Source: Dugong dugon | Lineage: Eukaryota > Chordata > Mammalia > Sirenia > Dugongidae | Direction of reading: 5' to 3' | DNA length: 64,000 nt | NCBI GenBank assembly: GCA_030035585.1 | Contig: CM057481.1 | Span: 5,605,128 to 5,669,127 of the forward strand | Shown here: positions 24,095 to 33,529 of the stretch, in pieces | Layout of the letters: each line of letters opens with the position of its first letter | Position numbering within the stretch: the first letter of the stretch is position 1 | The notes under the pieces: generated by a model | Seen by the model: the letters and a program-made list of their open reading frames with translations, nothing else | Databases searched by the model: none | Told to the model about the DNA's origin: nothing | Program-made: the position numbers and the translations under genes

Positions 24095-24465
24095 CCAAAT
24101 CTCCTACTACTTTTCCTCTTACTTGTTCATCTGTTGCCACATGGGCCTCCTTGGCTATTCTTCCACCATGTCAAGTCTGTTCCTATCTCAAGGTCTTTGT
24201 ATTTACTGTTCCCTCTGGAACGTTCTTCCACAAACTTCCTCGGGGCTGGCCCCCTCACTTCATTATAAATATCATAGCATTCATCAACACCTCTGATATA
24301 TTATAAATTTGCACAGCACTGTATGGTCTGTCTTCTCCGGTAGAAGTAAGTTCTGTGAGGGAGGAGATTTATTATGTCTTTTTCACTGCTGCATAAACAG
24401 TACCTAGAACAATGCCTGGCATTTAGTTAGTACTCAATAAATATTTATTGAATTTTTCCTTTTTC
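24095..24465 (+). repeat. L2 LINE 3' end
   Basis: Clear L2 order: 'ttactgttccctctggaacg', 'ttctgtgagggaggagattt', 'aatgcctggcatttagttag', ending 'caataaatatttattgaatt'. Confidence 0.85.
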
Positions 24466-24544
24466 CTTAAAATTAATTCAGTTTTTAGATACAAGGCACC
24501 AATGCTTCTAGAGTAAACTAAGAAGTATGCCTATGAGACTTTCT

Positions 24545-24835
24545 GGAGTTGACCCTGAGGACTCTTCAGCCTCCTTCACCACTGCCCTCCCTCCACGCTA
24601 CGCTGCAGACAGATGAATCTATCCTGACTTCTGGTGCTTGGCATGTGCTGTTGCTTCTGCCTGGAACTCCACTCTCTTCCACTGTAGGCAGCGGTTTATA
24701 TGGCATCACATTGCATTGTAATAGCCTGCTTACTTGTTATGGTCTCCACTACAGTATAAGCTCTAGGGACAGTCTCTTGTCCATTGGTGAATATGCAGTC
24801 CCTAGCACAGAGTAAGCCTCAATCCATAAAATACT
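24545..24835 (+). repeat. L2-like fragment
   Basis: 'tgctgttgcttctgcctgga', 'agtataagctctagggacag' and 'cagtccctagcacagagtaa' follow the L2 3' order. The 88-codon ORF is a by-product. Confidence 0.65.
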
Positions 24836-25860
24836 GAACTGAAGTTGCATACCAATTTGCACTAAGTCTTCTAATAAAGACACACATTTTTTAATTCTTG
24901 GGAAATACTTTTTAATGGGTTTTCCCTTCCAGAATGATGAAAATGCCTTTAAAACTGCAATGAAATGAGGGCAATGCGTTTAGAAGCATAATTTCTTGAA
25001 AACAGAGTGATGAAAAATAATAGCTTATCTCTGGGCCACCCTAGTGAGATCACAGCTTGGACACTGAGCTTAGTTTTATGCACCTTATGTTCTAGGTAAC
25101 TGGAAGATTATTGCAAAAGATGGCAGTAAGAAGGATTAAGTGTGATTATTTATGAGGCATAGTTAAAAGGAGACAGCATGCATATGTTCACCAACTATGG
25201 GGAATAGACTGATCTCTAAATATCTGATTAACAAATCTACCCAAGGAATATATTTAACAACAAAGAGATGAATATGATGAGAGAGTAAAAAGATAGGGGA
25301 AAAATTTAGAGAATTTTCAGCATATCGTGAGACAGCTCTTACTAGCAACCAAAATTCTCCAACAGCATCCAAAAAAAGAACGATTATAGATAGGTTGAGG
25401 AATTTGTGAAGGAGTCTGGAACGTTTGGGTGTAGCTGAGTTTCCCAACATTTCTATATTTTGTGTTACAAAAAAAGCATCATTTTTCTAATATAATATTT
25501 GCATATTGGATATTGGATTGGATTATTATGACCTGTAACATATGGCTGAGATGAATTATGTAGAGGATCCAACTATATGACCTCTAAGGCCCTTTCTGGT
25601 TTTGAAATTCTGTTTCCATGGTAAAGATTTCCTTGTAGGTCCTGTGTGCTCAAAGACTATGCTGTTGGGAGTGTTTGACTGAAGCAGAACTGTATGTGAC
25701 CCCCAGGTTTTCCACACATCAGGCTGGTCCCAAGCTTTGTGATAGTGGGAAGTCATGGCGGGGTCACCCTTGTCTCTCTGCTTTATGGCTTAGCTGAATG
25801 TTACCAGTGGTGCAAATGCCAGGCCCTTCTAGTACTTACCCTACTTGTTTTTTGTGGCTG
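24836..25860. other. Unassigned DNA
   Basis: No recognised gene or repeat. Short ORFs on the minus strand (25163-25450, 25556-25756) have no domain resemblance. Confidence 0.5.
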
Positions 25861-25910
25861 TAACACATTTATCCACTGACCACATATTTATTGAGTGCCT
25901 ACTATATGCT
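25861..25910 (+). repeat. Left half of an ancient mammalian repeat split by RTE insertions
   Basis: 'atttattgagtgcctactat' is the start of the widespread consensus continuing 'gtgccaggcactgtgct'. The continuation appears at 26956 ('gtgctaggactgttcagg', then 'caacagtgaatgagacagaa'). The family name is not assigned. Confidence 0.6.
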
Positions 25911-26530
25911 CAAACAGATTGAAGTTGTTGAGGGTTTCATTTTACTTGGATCCACAATCAACACTCATTGAAGCAGCAGTCAGGAAATCAAACAGTGCAT
26001 TGCACTGGGCAAATCTGCTGCAAAAGACCTCTTTCAAATGCTAAAAAGCAAAAATGTCGCCCCGAAGACTAAGGTTCGCCTGACTCAAGCCATGGTGTTT
26101 TCAGTTGCTTCCTATGTATGTGAAAGATGGACGATGAATAAGGAAGACCAAAGAAGAGCTGATGCTTTTGAATTACAGTGTTGGCAAAGACTATTGACTA
26201 TACCGTGGACTGCCGAAAGAATAAACAAATCCGTCTTGGAAGAAGTACAACCAGAATGCTCCTTAGAAGCAAGGATGATGAGACTACATCTTGAATACTT
26301 CGGACATGTTGTCAGGAGGGATCAGTCCCTGGAGAAGGACATCATGCTTGGTAAAGAACAGGGTCAGTGAAAAAGAGGAAGACTCTCAACAAGATGGATT
26401 GATGTAGTGGCTGCAACAATGGGCTCAAGCATAACAAGGATGGTGAGGATGGCGCAGGACTGGGCAGTGCTTTGTTCTGTTGTACGTAGGGTCACTGTGT
26501 TGAAACCGACTTGATGGCACCTAACAACAA
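25911..26530 (+). mobile_element. Bov-B/RTE LINE 3' end, 5'-truncated
   Basis: About 620 bp of the RTE 3' part on the plus strand, ending 'cttgatggcacctaacaaca'. A likely TSD ctatatgctc is at 25900-25909 and again right after the element ('gctatatgctcc', ~26532). It corresponds to the same 3' segment as 6344-7000 on the opposite strand. Confidence 0.88.
25915..26505 (+). pseudogene. RTE/Bov-B RT C-terminal fragment
   Basis: An open frame at 26038-26370 encodes 'MLKSKNVAPKTKVRLTQAMV', 'LTIPWTAERINKSVLEEVQP' and 'FGHVVRRDQSLEKDIMLGKE', the C-terminal connection region after the RT core in Bov-B. A stop at 26368-26370 interrupts it, after which the coding sense resumes ('KRGRLSTRWIDVVAATMGSS') to about 26505. 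It lacks the RT catalytic domain and cannot act alone. Confidence 0.85.
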
Positions 26531-26540
26531 CGCTATATGC

Positions 26541-26955
26541 TCCACCACCCGTCTGTCAGTTTGTTGTACTGTGGTGGCTTGTGTGTTGCTATGATGCTGG
26601 AAGCTATGCCACTGGTATTTCAAATAGCAGCAGGGTCGCCCACGGTGGACAGGTTTCAGCAGAGCTTCCAGACTAAGACAGGGAGAAAGGCCTGGAAATC
26701 TACATTATGAAAATCTTATGGATCATAACAGAACATTGACTCATTTGCTTTGGACACCTCACTAACAAGGACCAATCGCTAGAGGAGGACGTCATGTCTG
26801 GTGAAGTAGAGGGCCGGTGAGGATGGGAAAGACCCTCAGTGAGGCAGATTGGCACAACCGCTGCAATGATCGACTCGGTTGTGAGGATGGTGCAGAACCG
26901 GGCGGTGTCCATTCTGTTGTACGTAAGGTCGCCATGAGTGGGAGTCAATCTGATG
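26541..26955 (+). mobile_element. Short RTE-derived non-autonomous element (copy S2), plus strand
   Basis: Head 'gtctgtcagtttgttgtact' and 'tgctatgatgctggaagcta', then 'cttatggatcataacagaac', then immediately the RTE tail ('tttggacacctcactaacaa') to 'cgccatgagtgggagtcaat'. The head-tail join at about 26738-26750 is the same as in copy S1. It lies immediately beside the RTE at 25911-26530 in the same older repeat. Confidence 0.75.
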
Positions 26956-27115
26956 ACAGCTGTCGATATCTACACGTGCTAGGACTGTTCAGGAATACAA
27001 CAGTGAATGAGACAGAAACAAAGTTTTTGCCTTTATTGGACGAGTATTTTATCTGGAGGAGACAGATCATAAACAGAAAGACAAATAAATGGTGGCTGTA
27101 ATTTTAAGGAAAGCT
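26956..27115 (+). repeat. Right half of the ancient repeat begun at 25861
   Basis: 'gtgctaggactgttcaggaa', 'gagacagaaacaaagttttt', 'cagacaaataaatggtgg' continue the consensus interrupted at 25910, giving the order of events: old repeat first, RTE elements later. Confidence 0.6.
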
Positions 27116-27469
27116 ATTGCCTAGGAAGAAGTGCTATAACAGTACAGCCCACATAGGTCTTTCACAAAACTGTCTTCTAGGTCTAAAGATCACAGTCTGT
27201 GCACTTAATGTTGATTTCTAAGAAAACCCAGACCTTTTCCTTGTGTTTCTTATACACCATGAAATGAATCACACCTTGTCTACAGCAGTATTTCTTAAAA
27301 TGCCCTTTTCTTGATCCTCTTCCTCTCTCCCTACCCTACCCCGGCCCCCCTGAAGTCCCTCCTTAGGTCTTCAAAGAATTCATATTTCACAGTGTAAATG
27401 TGGCTTTTGTTGTTATTGTTTTTGTTTGGTTTGTATGTCTTAGAGAGGATTTAGGAAGTACTATCTTAT
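27116..27469. other. Unassigned DNA
   Basis: No gene or repeat recognised; C-rich tract around 27330-27360. Confidence 0.5.
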
Positions 27470-27632
27470 TTGTCTAGCTGCTAATCAAAAGGTCTGAACC
27501 CACCCAGAGGCTCCACAAGAGAAAGACATGGAGATGTGCTCCTGTAAAGACTACAGCCTAGACAACTCTATGGGGTTCTACTCTGTCACATGGGGTTGCT
27601 ATGAGTGGAAATTGACTCAATGACACCTAACG
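27470..27632 (+). mobile_element. AfroSINE, long form, 5'-truncated
   Basis: 'gctgctaatcaaaaggtctg', middle block 'gacatggagatgtgctcctg', 'tctatggggttctactctgt', tail 'gttgctatgagtggaaattg' and 'cacctaacgacaat'. The final CCTAACGACA resembles the RTE 3' terminus. Confidence 0.85.
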
Positions 27633-27639
27633 ACAATAT

Positions 27640-28190
27640 CTTCTAAGGGATACAAGATGGTACGATGCTTGATTTTTTGTATGTATCTACTTTATTTTTA
27701 AATTATTCTCATTCTGCTAGTCTCAGTGATGTAAGCTTGTGGTAAACCAAAGCCACCTAAAGCAGATACTATCAGTGCCCTGCCAGTACTCTCCACGCCC
27801 TTGGCATTTCAGTGCATATCAGCCTGACTTCTAGCACCTGTATTTGGCCTTTCTTTGGACACTGAGGCAACCTTCCATTTGTGCAGCTAGAAGAGCCAGA
27901 GACTTAACAGCCCCTGAAAGCAGGCCTCAGCCATTAACTGATGGGAGTTGGTATCTAAATATCCCAGTTCTCTTGTCTCATTGGGGGATAACTCACTCTA
28001 AGGCACGTGTTCCATATTGTTTACCAGAGTTCCCCAGAAAGACTAACCTCCAGTTGCCCGTGGTGTTAACATACTTACCTTTTTTTGTCTGTCTTCCCTT
28101 CCGCATCTCACTCTGCTGTTCCCTGCGATTACCTTCCAAATAAACTTTTTGTAACTTGAACACCTGGGCAAACCCAAACTAAGACACCAT
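27640..28190 (+). repeat. Probable ancient LTR-like repeat
   Basis: The right part has 'ccttccaaataaactttttg' (an AATAAA signal) and ends 'gggcaaacccaaactaagac', resembling a common mammalian LTR 3' end. The left boundary is unclear. A 99-codon plus ORF (27844-28143) is not supported as a gene. Confidence 0.45.
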
Positions 28191-30230
28191 CTTCGGGTGG
28201 TTATTAATGCAGTCAAGTCAGATAGTCATCTCCCCACTGATTATCTTCGCACTTGGATGTCCCGGTCCGAGGAGAGCACCATCACATCTTAAGGCTGTTT
28301 GCAAATCTGTGTGTTGCTGAAGGTCATGGCTGACCTTCAGCCCAGCAGTCGGCAGCATCCACAGATGAAGGAATACCTATACCCTCATACTAGGCTTTCC
28401 AACAATGGTGTATAATAATCGTTAGATACCACTGCTTAGATCCTGAGTACATTCATGACACTTGCCTTTTGATTGCTAAGTAGAAGCTATAACGATTTAC
28501 AGGCAGACACTTTCCCAGAAGGAGAGTCTAGCTGAACTTTCCAGTTTCATATGGTTCAGAGATTTCTTCCACATTTAGTCTGGCTGCTGACACGTGTTGA
28601 AATCTCTCATGCTGATCAGCTTGAGAAAAACTGGAACTGCTGTGCTGAGCCTGTGCATATGAAAGCTAGAAAAAAAACTGTTGCATTATAGGAAACAACA
28701 TCAAGTTGACAGAAGATTAGGCTAGGAAGCCTGAACAGGGATTTTTAATCCCTATGCACAAAATTAGCGTGTACCACGCATTGATCATAGTCCTCTTGTT
28801 TTATCTGTGATTGTTTTCAGTTTGACTTTGTTATTCCCAATTCTCTAATATTTTATGTGGCCACAGTGTTTGTGTGATGACCTTTAAACTGGCCATGACC
28901 CAGTGGGACATTCCCTAAGAGTCAAGCTTCCAAGGACATCAGTATTTCACACCAGGATACTTTGTAGGACAGCTTGCTACTCTCCATCAAACATCAGAAA
29001 GGATAAAAGGTCTAAGACTTGGTGTAATCAGCTGCATGTAATAAAACAGGTCAAAGAAAAATGTGAGAGACAAAAAAGGAAGTTGTGCCAGAGAAAGGAG
29101 GGACATATCTCAGTGTTTGTTCAAGTGTAATTGCTCTTTGTTTCTCCCTTTGAAAATGTAAAAGGTGACTGGCAAATATCTCTCATTCCTTGGCCCTGCG
29201 ATTTGAAGGGAAAGGTAGAAGAAAAGAGGTTGTCATGAGAGCAGCAGTATCAAGAGGAGTAAGGCCAGGATTCTCAGCTCTGGTTATGGGCTGTATGACC
29301 TTGTGCAAACCATTTAGCCACCCGGTATTTGCAATTGCATTTATTGCAAAATTAAGTTTACCCCTTGTACTCCACTAGACCAAGAGCATCTTGAGGTTAG
29401 GAACTGGATCTGATTAAATGATTTCTCCAGCATCTACACCACCCGCTGTGGCCCAGTGGTCGGCTGGCACAGGATACATTAAGAGAATAATTTTGAATTT
29501 AAAAAAGTAGAGAACACAAGATATTCAAGGTGGTCAGAGACGGGTTTAATTGATCTGTATTGTAAAAAGAGAGACTGGGGGAAATGCCACTTTAGCTTTC
29601 ATTCAATTATTCAAAATATATTTACTGAGTGCTTATTACGTGCTAGGCACTTTTCTAGGTTCTAGGAATATTGCAGTGGCCGAAACAAAAATTTCATCCT
29701 CACAGATCTTGCATTCTAGCGGGCGAGGAAGACTATCAGCAAGATAAATAAGTAAATGACATACAATGCTAACGTCAAGGATACTAAGGAGAAAAATAAC
29801 AGGAAAGGGAGATAGCAAGGGGAAGGAGAGTTTGTGGTGCGATTTTATTTAGGGCGCCAGGTTAACACCCAGTGTAGTTCTAAAGTGAATCAATTCAAGG
29901 ACTGTGAGCCCATCTGAAAAAAACAAAGGAAGGCTTAAGAAATTAAGAATAAATTGTTTTGAACAAAAAAACTGATTTGCGCTGTAAACTTTCACCTAAA
30001 ACACAATTTAAAAAAAAGAAGTATTTACATTGTCAAAAAGAAAAAAGAAAGAAATTTAGAAAGATGCAGTGGGGAGAAGAAACGAATGGTAATCCAGTCT
30101 GTGGGGAGTAGTGAGGAAGGGTAAGTGAAGCACGTTATGGGAAGAACGAGGCACGAATGCAGGACAGCCTTTCACTTCACTTGAAATGAATCATGTTTCT
30201 TTTCCATCTGGAAAAAGGCAACGATTGTGC
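28191..30230. other. Mostly unassigned DNA with old repeat fragments
   Basis: 29265-29370 is a MIR piece ('gtatgaccttgtgcaaacca'). 29595-29790 is the same ancient repeat as 25861 ('atttactgagtgcttattac', 'agcaagataaataagtaaat'). 29972-30018 is a very short plus-strand L1 3' end ('gtaaactttcacctaaaaca' then an A-run). The rest is unrecognised. No exon signals. Confidence 0.5.
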
Positions 30231-30244
30231 GATTTTTGACAAAA

Positions 30245-30795
30245 ACCCCTTTCCAAGGGGATCCGCACCTCAGCTCTCCTGCGAAGGACTGTCCTTCCCG
30301 CCCCTGAGTCAGGGTCACCGTTACTATGGCTCCTGATTGGCCTGGTGTAGGAGCGTGCCCTGCGCCTATTGGTCTCCGCGCCGGCTCGTAGATTAGCGGC
30401 CATCTTGGGTCCCGGTCCTGCTGCAGGGCGCTCTGGGAGTTGTAGTTCCCGCCCCCCTTCGACCAGTCGCGGGACTTTTGGCACTCGGCTCCGGGTTCCC
30501 TCAGGTGGCCACCCCAGTAGGCAAGGCCCAGGCGGCGCTCCTGCCCCGCGCTCCCTTCCTCTGCCTTTCACTTGCGAGCAGCCAAGATCTCGGAAGGTAG
30601 GGGCGGGGAGCAAGCCCAAGTGGAAGAGTGTTTCTGGGGCGCGGGTCTGGGTTTCCATGCGCGTCGGGTCATTGCCTGGGCAGCCCAGTTGGGCGGGGAT
30701 GGGGCTGGCACCGCCCGCGCCGCTCGCCGGGCTGTCTGTCCGGAGGACCCTCCCACCTCTCCACCCTCCCTCTTCCCAATCCCCAGGCTTCTCAG
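30245..30795. promoter_or_regulatory. CpG island promoter 1
   Basis: GC- and CpG-rich block standing out from AT-rich surroundings. Visible sites: AP-1-like TGAGTCA (30305-30311), CCAAT boxes in reverse (ATTGG at 30336-30340 and 30368-30372), a YY1-like GCGGCCATCTTGG (30396-30408), and GGGAGTTGTAGT (30435-30446), the ZNF143/SBS-type motif. A consensus splice donor AAG|GTAGGG lies at 30594-30602, suggesting a plus-strand first exon ending at 30596. The downstream gene is not identifiable. The 205-codon minus ORF and plus ORFs here are GC-driven and probably not coding. A bidirectional promoter is possible. Confidence 0.7.
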
Positions 30796-30806
30796 TGCTG
30801 GGACCC

Positions 30807-31018
30807 AAAAACCAAAGCCGAACCCACTGCCATCGGGTCCATGCCGACTCACAGCGACCCTACAGGACAGGGTGGAACTGCCCCATAGGGTTTCCAAGGC
30901 TGTGATCTTTACAGGAGCATACAGCCACATCTTTCTCCCACGGAGCCGGTGGTGGGTTGAACCGCTGCCCCTTAGGTTGGTAGCCAAGCGCTTTAACCAC
31001 TGCACCACCTGGGCTCCA
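30807..31018 (-). mobile_element. AfroSINE, long form, just downstream of CpG island 1
   Basis: Minus strand: 'ggagcccaggtggtgcagtg', 'gaaagatgtggctgtatgct', 'cctatggggcagttccaccc', 'tgagtcggcatggacccgat'. It sits ~210 bp after the putative splice donor, i.e. in the presumed first intron. ORFs crossing this SINE are artefacts. Confidence 0.93.
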
Positions 31019-31506
31019 AGGATACGAAGGGCTGGGACCCAGGCCCTCTAATTCCCTAGCATTGACCCTGGCCCTAACCCGGCCCTTTCCCACTGCATTT
31101 TGCGAGTGAGGAAACTGAGGCATGGGGCCACACCAACAGGGCCAGGGACCCCCAGTTCGCGTCGCTGGTGGTGCGGTTGGCACTGGCCGCTTTGGGATAG
31201 TTTGTCAGCTTCATATGCAAGTAATAGGAATTTCTGCCCCGAAAGGTATGTGTTCAGCCCAGCCTTGGGTTCCCCAAAGAACAGGTTGGACGTGCGCCCA
31301 GGGCATCAGCAGAGCAGGGCGCAGGACACACGTTTTGGGAGAGAATTTCGTATGTAGTATTTAAAAAAAAAACCAGACAAAAAGCAGCGAATTCGTTATG
31401 ATGGGTGACTGATCAGTACCCTGTTGGACTTCCTTACACATTTTATGGTTTAGTGCTGTTTTTATTTTCGTACCCAAGAATTTTTTAAGGTATCCATGTA
31501 TAGGAA
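31019..31506. other. Inter-island DNA
   Basis: Contains a short reversed MIR piece ('gagtgaggaaactgaggcat', 31105-31124). Otherwise single-copy-looking, moderate GC, no identified exon. Confidence 0.5.
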
Positions 31507-31660
31507 GGAGCCCTGGTGGTGCCGTGGTTAAGAGCTAGGGATGCTAACCAAAAGGTCCGCAGTTCAAACCCACCAGCCGCTCCTTGGAAACCCTATAGGG
31601 CAGTTCTACTCTGTTCTGTGTGGTCGCTATGAGTCAGAATCGACTCGACGGCAACGGGTT
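31507..31660 (+). mobile_element. AfroSINE, short form, between the two CpG islands
   Basis: 'aggagccctggtggtgccgt', 'gcagttcaaacccaccagcc', direct join to 'ccttggaaaccctatagggc', tail 'cgctatgagtcagaatcgac' and GGGTTTTT. Near-consensus, no middle block. Confidence 0.93.
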
Positions 31661-31930
31661 TTTTTGTTTTTTGCGGCCTCCTCCCTAGGTTCCAGTTTTG
31701 GCACTGCTGTGACCTCTGACTAGCCACTTGCCCTCTCGGAGTCTTCCGGCCCTTATCTGGGAAAAATGAGCCTAACACTTCCTTCCCCTGGTGGCCCAAG
31801 AATTCCGTTTGAAGCCCAAACCCAAACGAGGTTGTGCTTGTGAAAGTTTGCCATCTGCACACTTAGTGTTGTTATTATTTTGGGCCACTCAGAAATGTGC
31901 TGGGGACCAGCAGAAAACACTCGTTATGGC
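31661..31930 (+). repeat. MIR fragment plus unassigned DNA
   Basis: 31715-31790 reads 'agccacttgccctctcggag' and 'ttatctgggaaaaatgagcc', MIR-like on the plus strand. The rest leads into CpG island 2. Confidence 0.5.
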
Positions 31931-31934
31931 TGTT

Positions 31935-32285
31935 TCAGAAACGCTATGGTCGTCTGAGCCGCGTGCTCCGGAGGGCGGCGCCGACTCGCCCCAGCTAAGC
32001 TAGAGGTGCCAGAACTCCCCTCTGCGTCTCCATCGCACGGCGCGCCGCCTAGGCAGCGGAGGCTTCTGGGAGCTGGAGTCCTGCATCTTCTTTCTCTGCG
32101 GGGTGGTACTCCACCTCCCAGGGTTCCCTTTGGCCCACCGAGGTGTCTGCTGGGAGATGAAGTCTCAGTTCGGCGTTTTCTAAAGCAGCCCATTGATTCG
32201 GAACTACAACTCCCATATGGCCCTGCGTTCTGGGCAGACAGCCTCTGAGTCCACCTGCTGCGAGCTGGAACCAGAGAGAGAGATT
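31935..32285. promoter_or_regulatory. CpG island promoter 2 with four SBS-like motifs
   Basis: CpG-rich block with GGCGCGCC at 32040-32047. Four 12-mers match GGGAGNTGNAGT or its complement: 32068-32079 (forward), 32108-32119 (reverse), 32152-32163 (forward), 32203-32214 (reverse, ACTACAACTCCC, the canonical ZNF143/SBS form). Orientation alternates and starts are 40, 44 and 51 bp apart. A possible donor-like GTAAAG follows at 32288. No coding exon is identified; open frames on both strands (80 and 148 codons) are probably GC-driven. Confidence 0.65.
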
Positions 32286-33040
32286 TGGTAAAGATGTCTT
32301 GAGTTCCTTTGTTGACTGTACACTCTGTTACAAGTAAAGAAGGATATGTGCTTTCAAACACAGCTAACACAATTTACGGAACATGTACATATCTCTGAAT
32401 CTCCCATTTTGTAGATGAGAAAATTTGTCAGTGGTCACACAGCTTGTAATAAAATATAAGTAAATATTAATATATTATGTACATAATATATAAGATATTT
32501 TCTCTATGTATTATGCATATATATCTTGTTATTATTGAGTGCTTAATTTTTTCAAAAGCTGTGTGTATGAGAGAGAGAGAAAGAGAGAGAGAACCATTTT
32601 TATATCCATTTTACAGATTAGAAAACGAAGGCTAGAGAAGTTAAGCAACTTGTCCAAAGTAACTCAGCTAGTGAATAGATGTACTGGGATTGTAACCCAG
32701 CCTGCTTGACAGTCTATGTTTAGAACAAGACCGTACCTTACGGAGTTGAGAGGGAACTCAACCTTTCACACTAACGATTTTGTAATCTTTCCATCCTACA
32801 GTGTTACCTCTGTAGTTAGGCCTAAATGCTAAAGCTGAAAATACGTTTGAGATCATTCATGTCTAATGTTTAGAGCAGTTCCAGGCATATACTAAAGGTT
32901 CCACAAATGTTAGTTATATATAGCTTTATAAAACCTTTATTTTAGAGATGAGGAAACTGGCCAAGGATGGCAGCTTACCCAAGGTCATACAATTTGTTTG
33001 TACTGGAGATCAGACTGGACTTAATCATCTTATTTCCAAG
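32286..33040 (-). repeat. MIR fragments and simple repeats
   Basis: Three reversed MIR pieces: 32385-32450 ('cccattttgtagatgagaaa'), 32600-32735 ('gaagttaagcaacttgtcca') and 32930-33025 ('tttagagatgaggaaactgg'). Between them are an AT-rich TATAT tract (32455-32525) and a GA-rich tract (32571-32592). No gene. Confidence 0.75.
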
Positions 33041-33523
33041 CTGTCCTAGTCATCTAGTGCTGCTGTAACAGAAATACCACAAGTGGATGGCTTCAACAAA
33101 GAGAAATTTATTTTCTAAACAGTCAAGTAGGCTAAATTCAGGGCATCAGCTCCATGGGAAGGCTTTCTCTCTCTGTTGGCCTTCTCATCAATGTTCCCCC
33201 GGACTAGGAGCTTCTGCACGAAGGGACCCCAGGTCAAAGGATGTGCTCTGCTCCCAGCCCTGCTTTCTTGATGGTATGAGGTCCCTGTGTCTTTCTGCTC
33301 GCTTCTCTCTTTTATATCTCAAGAGATTGCCTCAGGACACAATCCAGTCCTGTAGATTGAGTCCTGCCTGTATAACACAACTGCCACCCATCCTCCCTCA
33401 TTAACATAATAGAGGCAGGATTTACAACATATAGGAAAATTACACAATACCGGGAATCATGGCCTAGCCAAACTGATACACACCTTTTTGTGGGGGACGT
33501 ATTTCAGTCTGTGACACAAGCTC
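33041..33523 (-). mobile_element. MaLR-like solo LTR, minus strand
   Basis: On the minus strand it begins TGtcacagactgaaatacg and ends with 'cagcactagatgactaggaCA', giving TG...CA ends over ~480 bp. It has an AATAAA signal ('gaaaataaatttctctttgt'), 'gcaatctcttgagatataaa', and a final 'gccatccacttgtggtattt', paralleling the LTR at 1849-2461. The 105-codon plus ORF is not a gene. Confidence 0.7.
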
Positions 33524-33529
33524 AGCATT

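Noticed and set aside
26038-26370. 110-codon ORF as a host gene
   Set aside because: Its sequence is the C-terminal part of the Bov-B/RTE ORF, interrupted by a stop and flanked by RTE 3' sequence.
30191-30808. 205-codon minus-strand ORF and a 178-codon plus-strand ORF at the CpG island
   Set aside because: GC-rich sequence with few stop codons in a promoter island; no domain and incompatible overlapping frames. The island's motifs indicate regulatory DNA.
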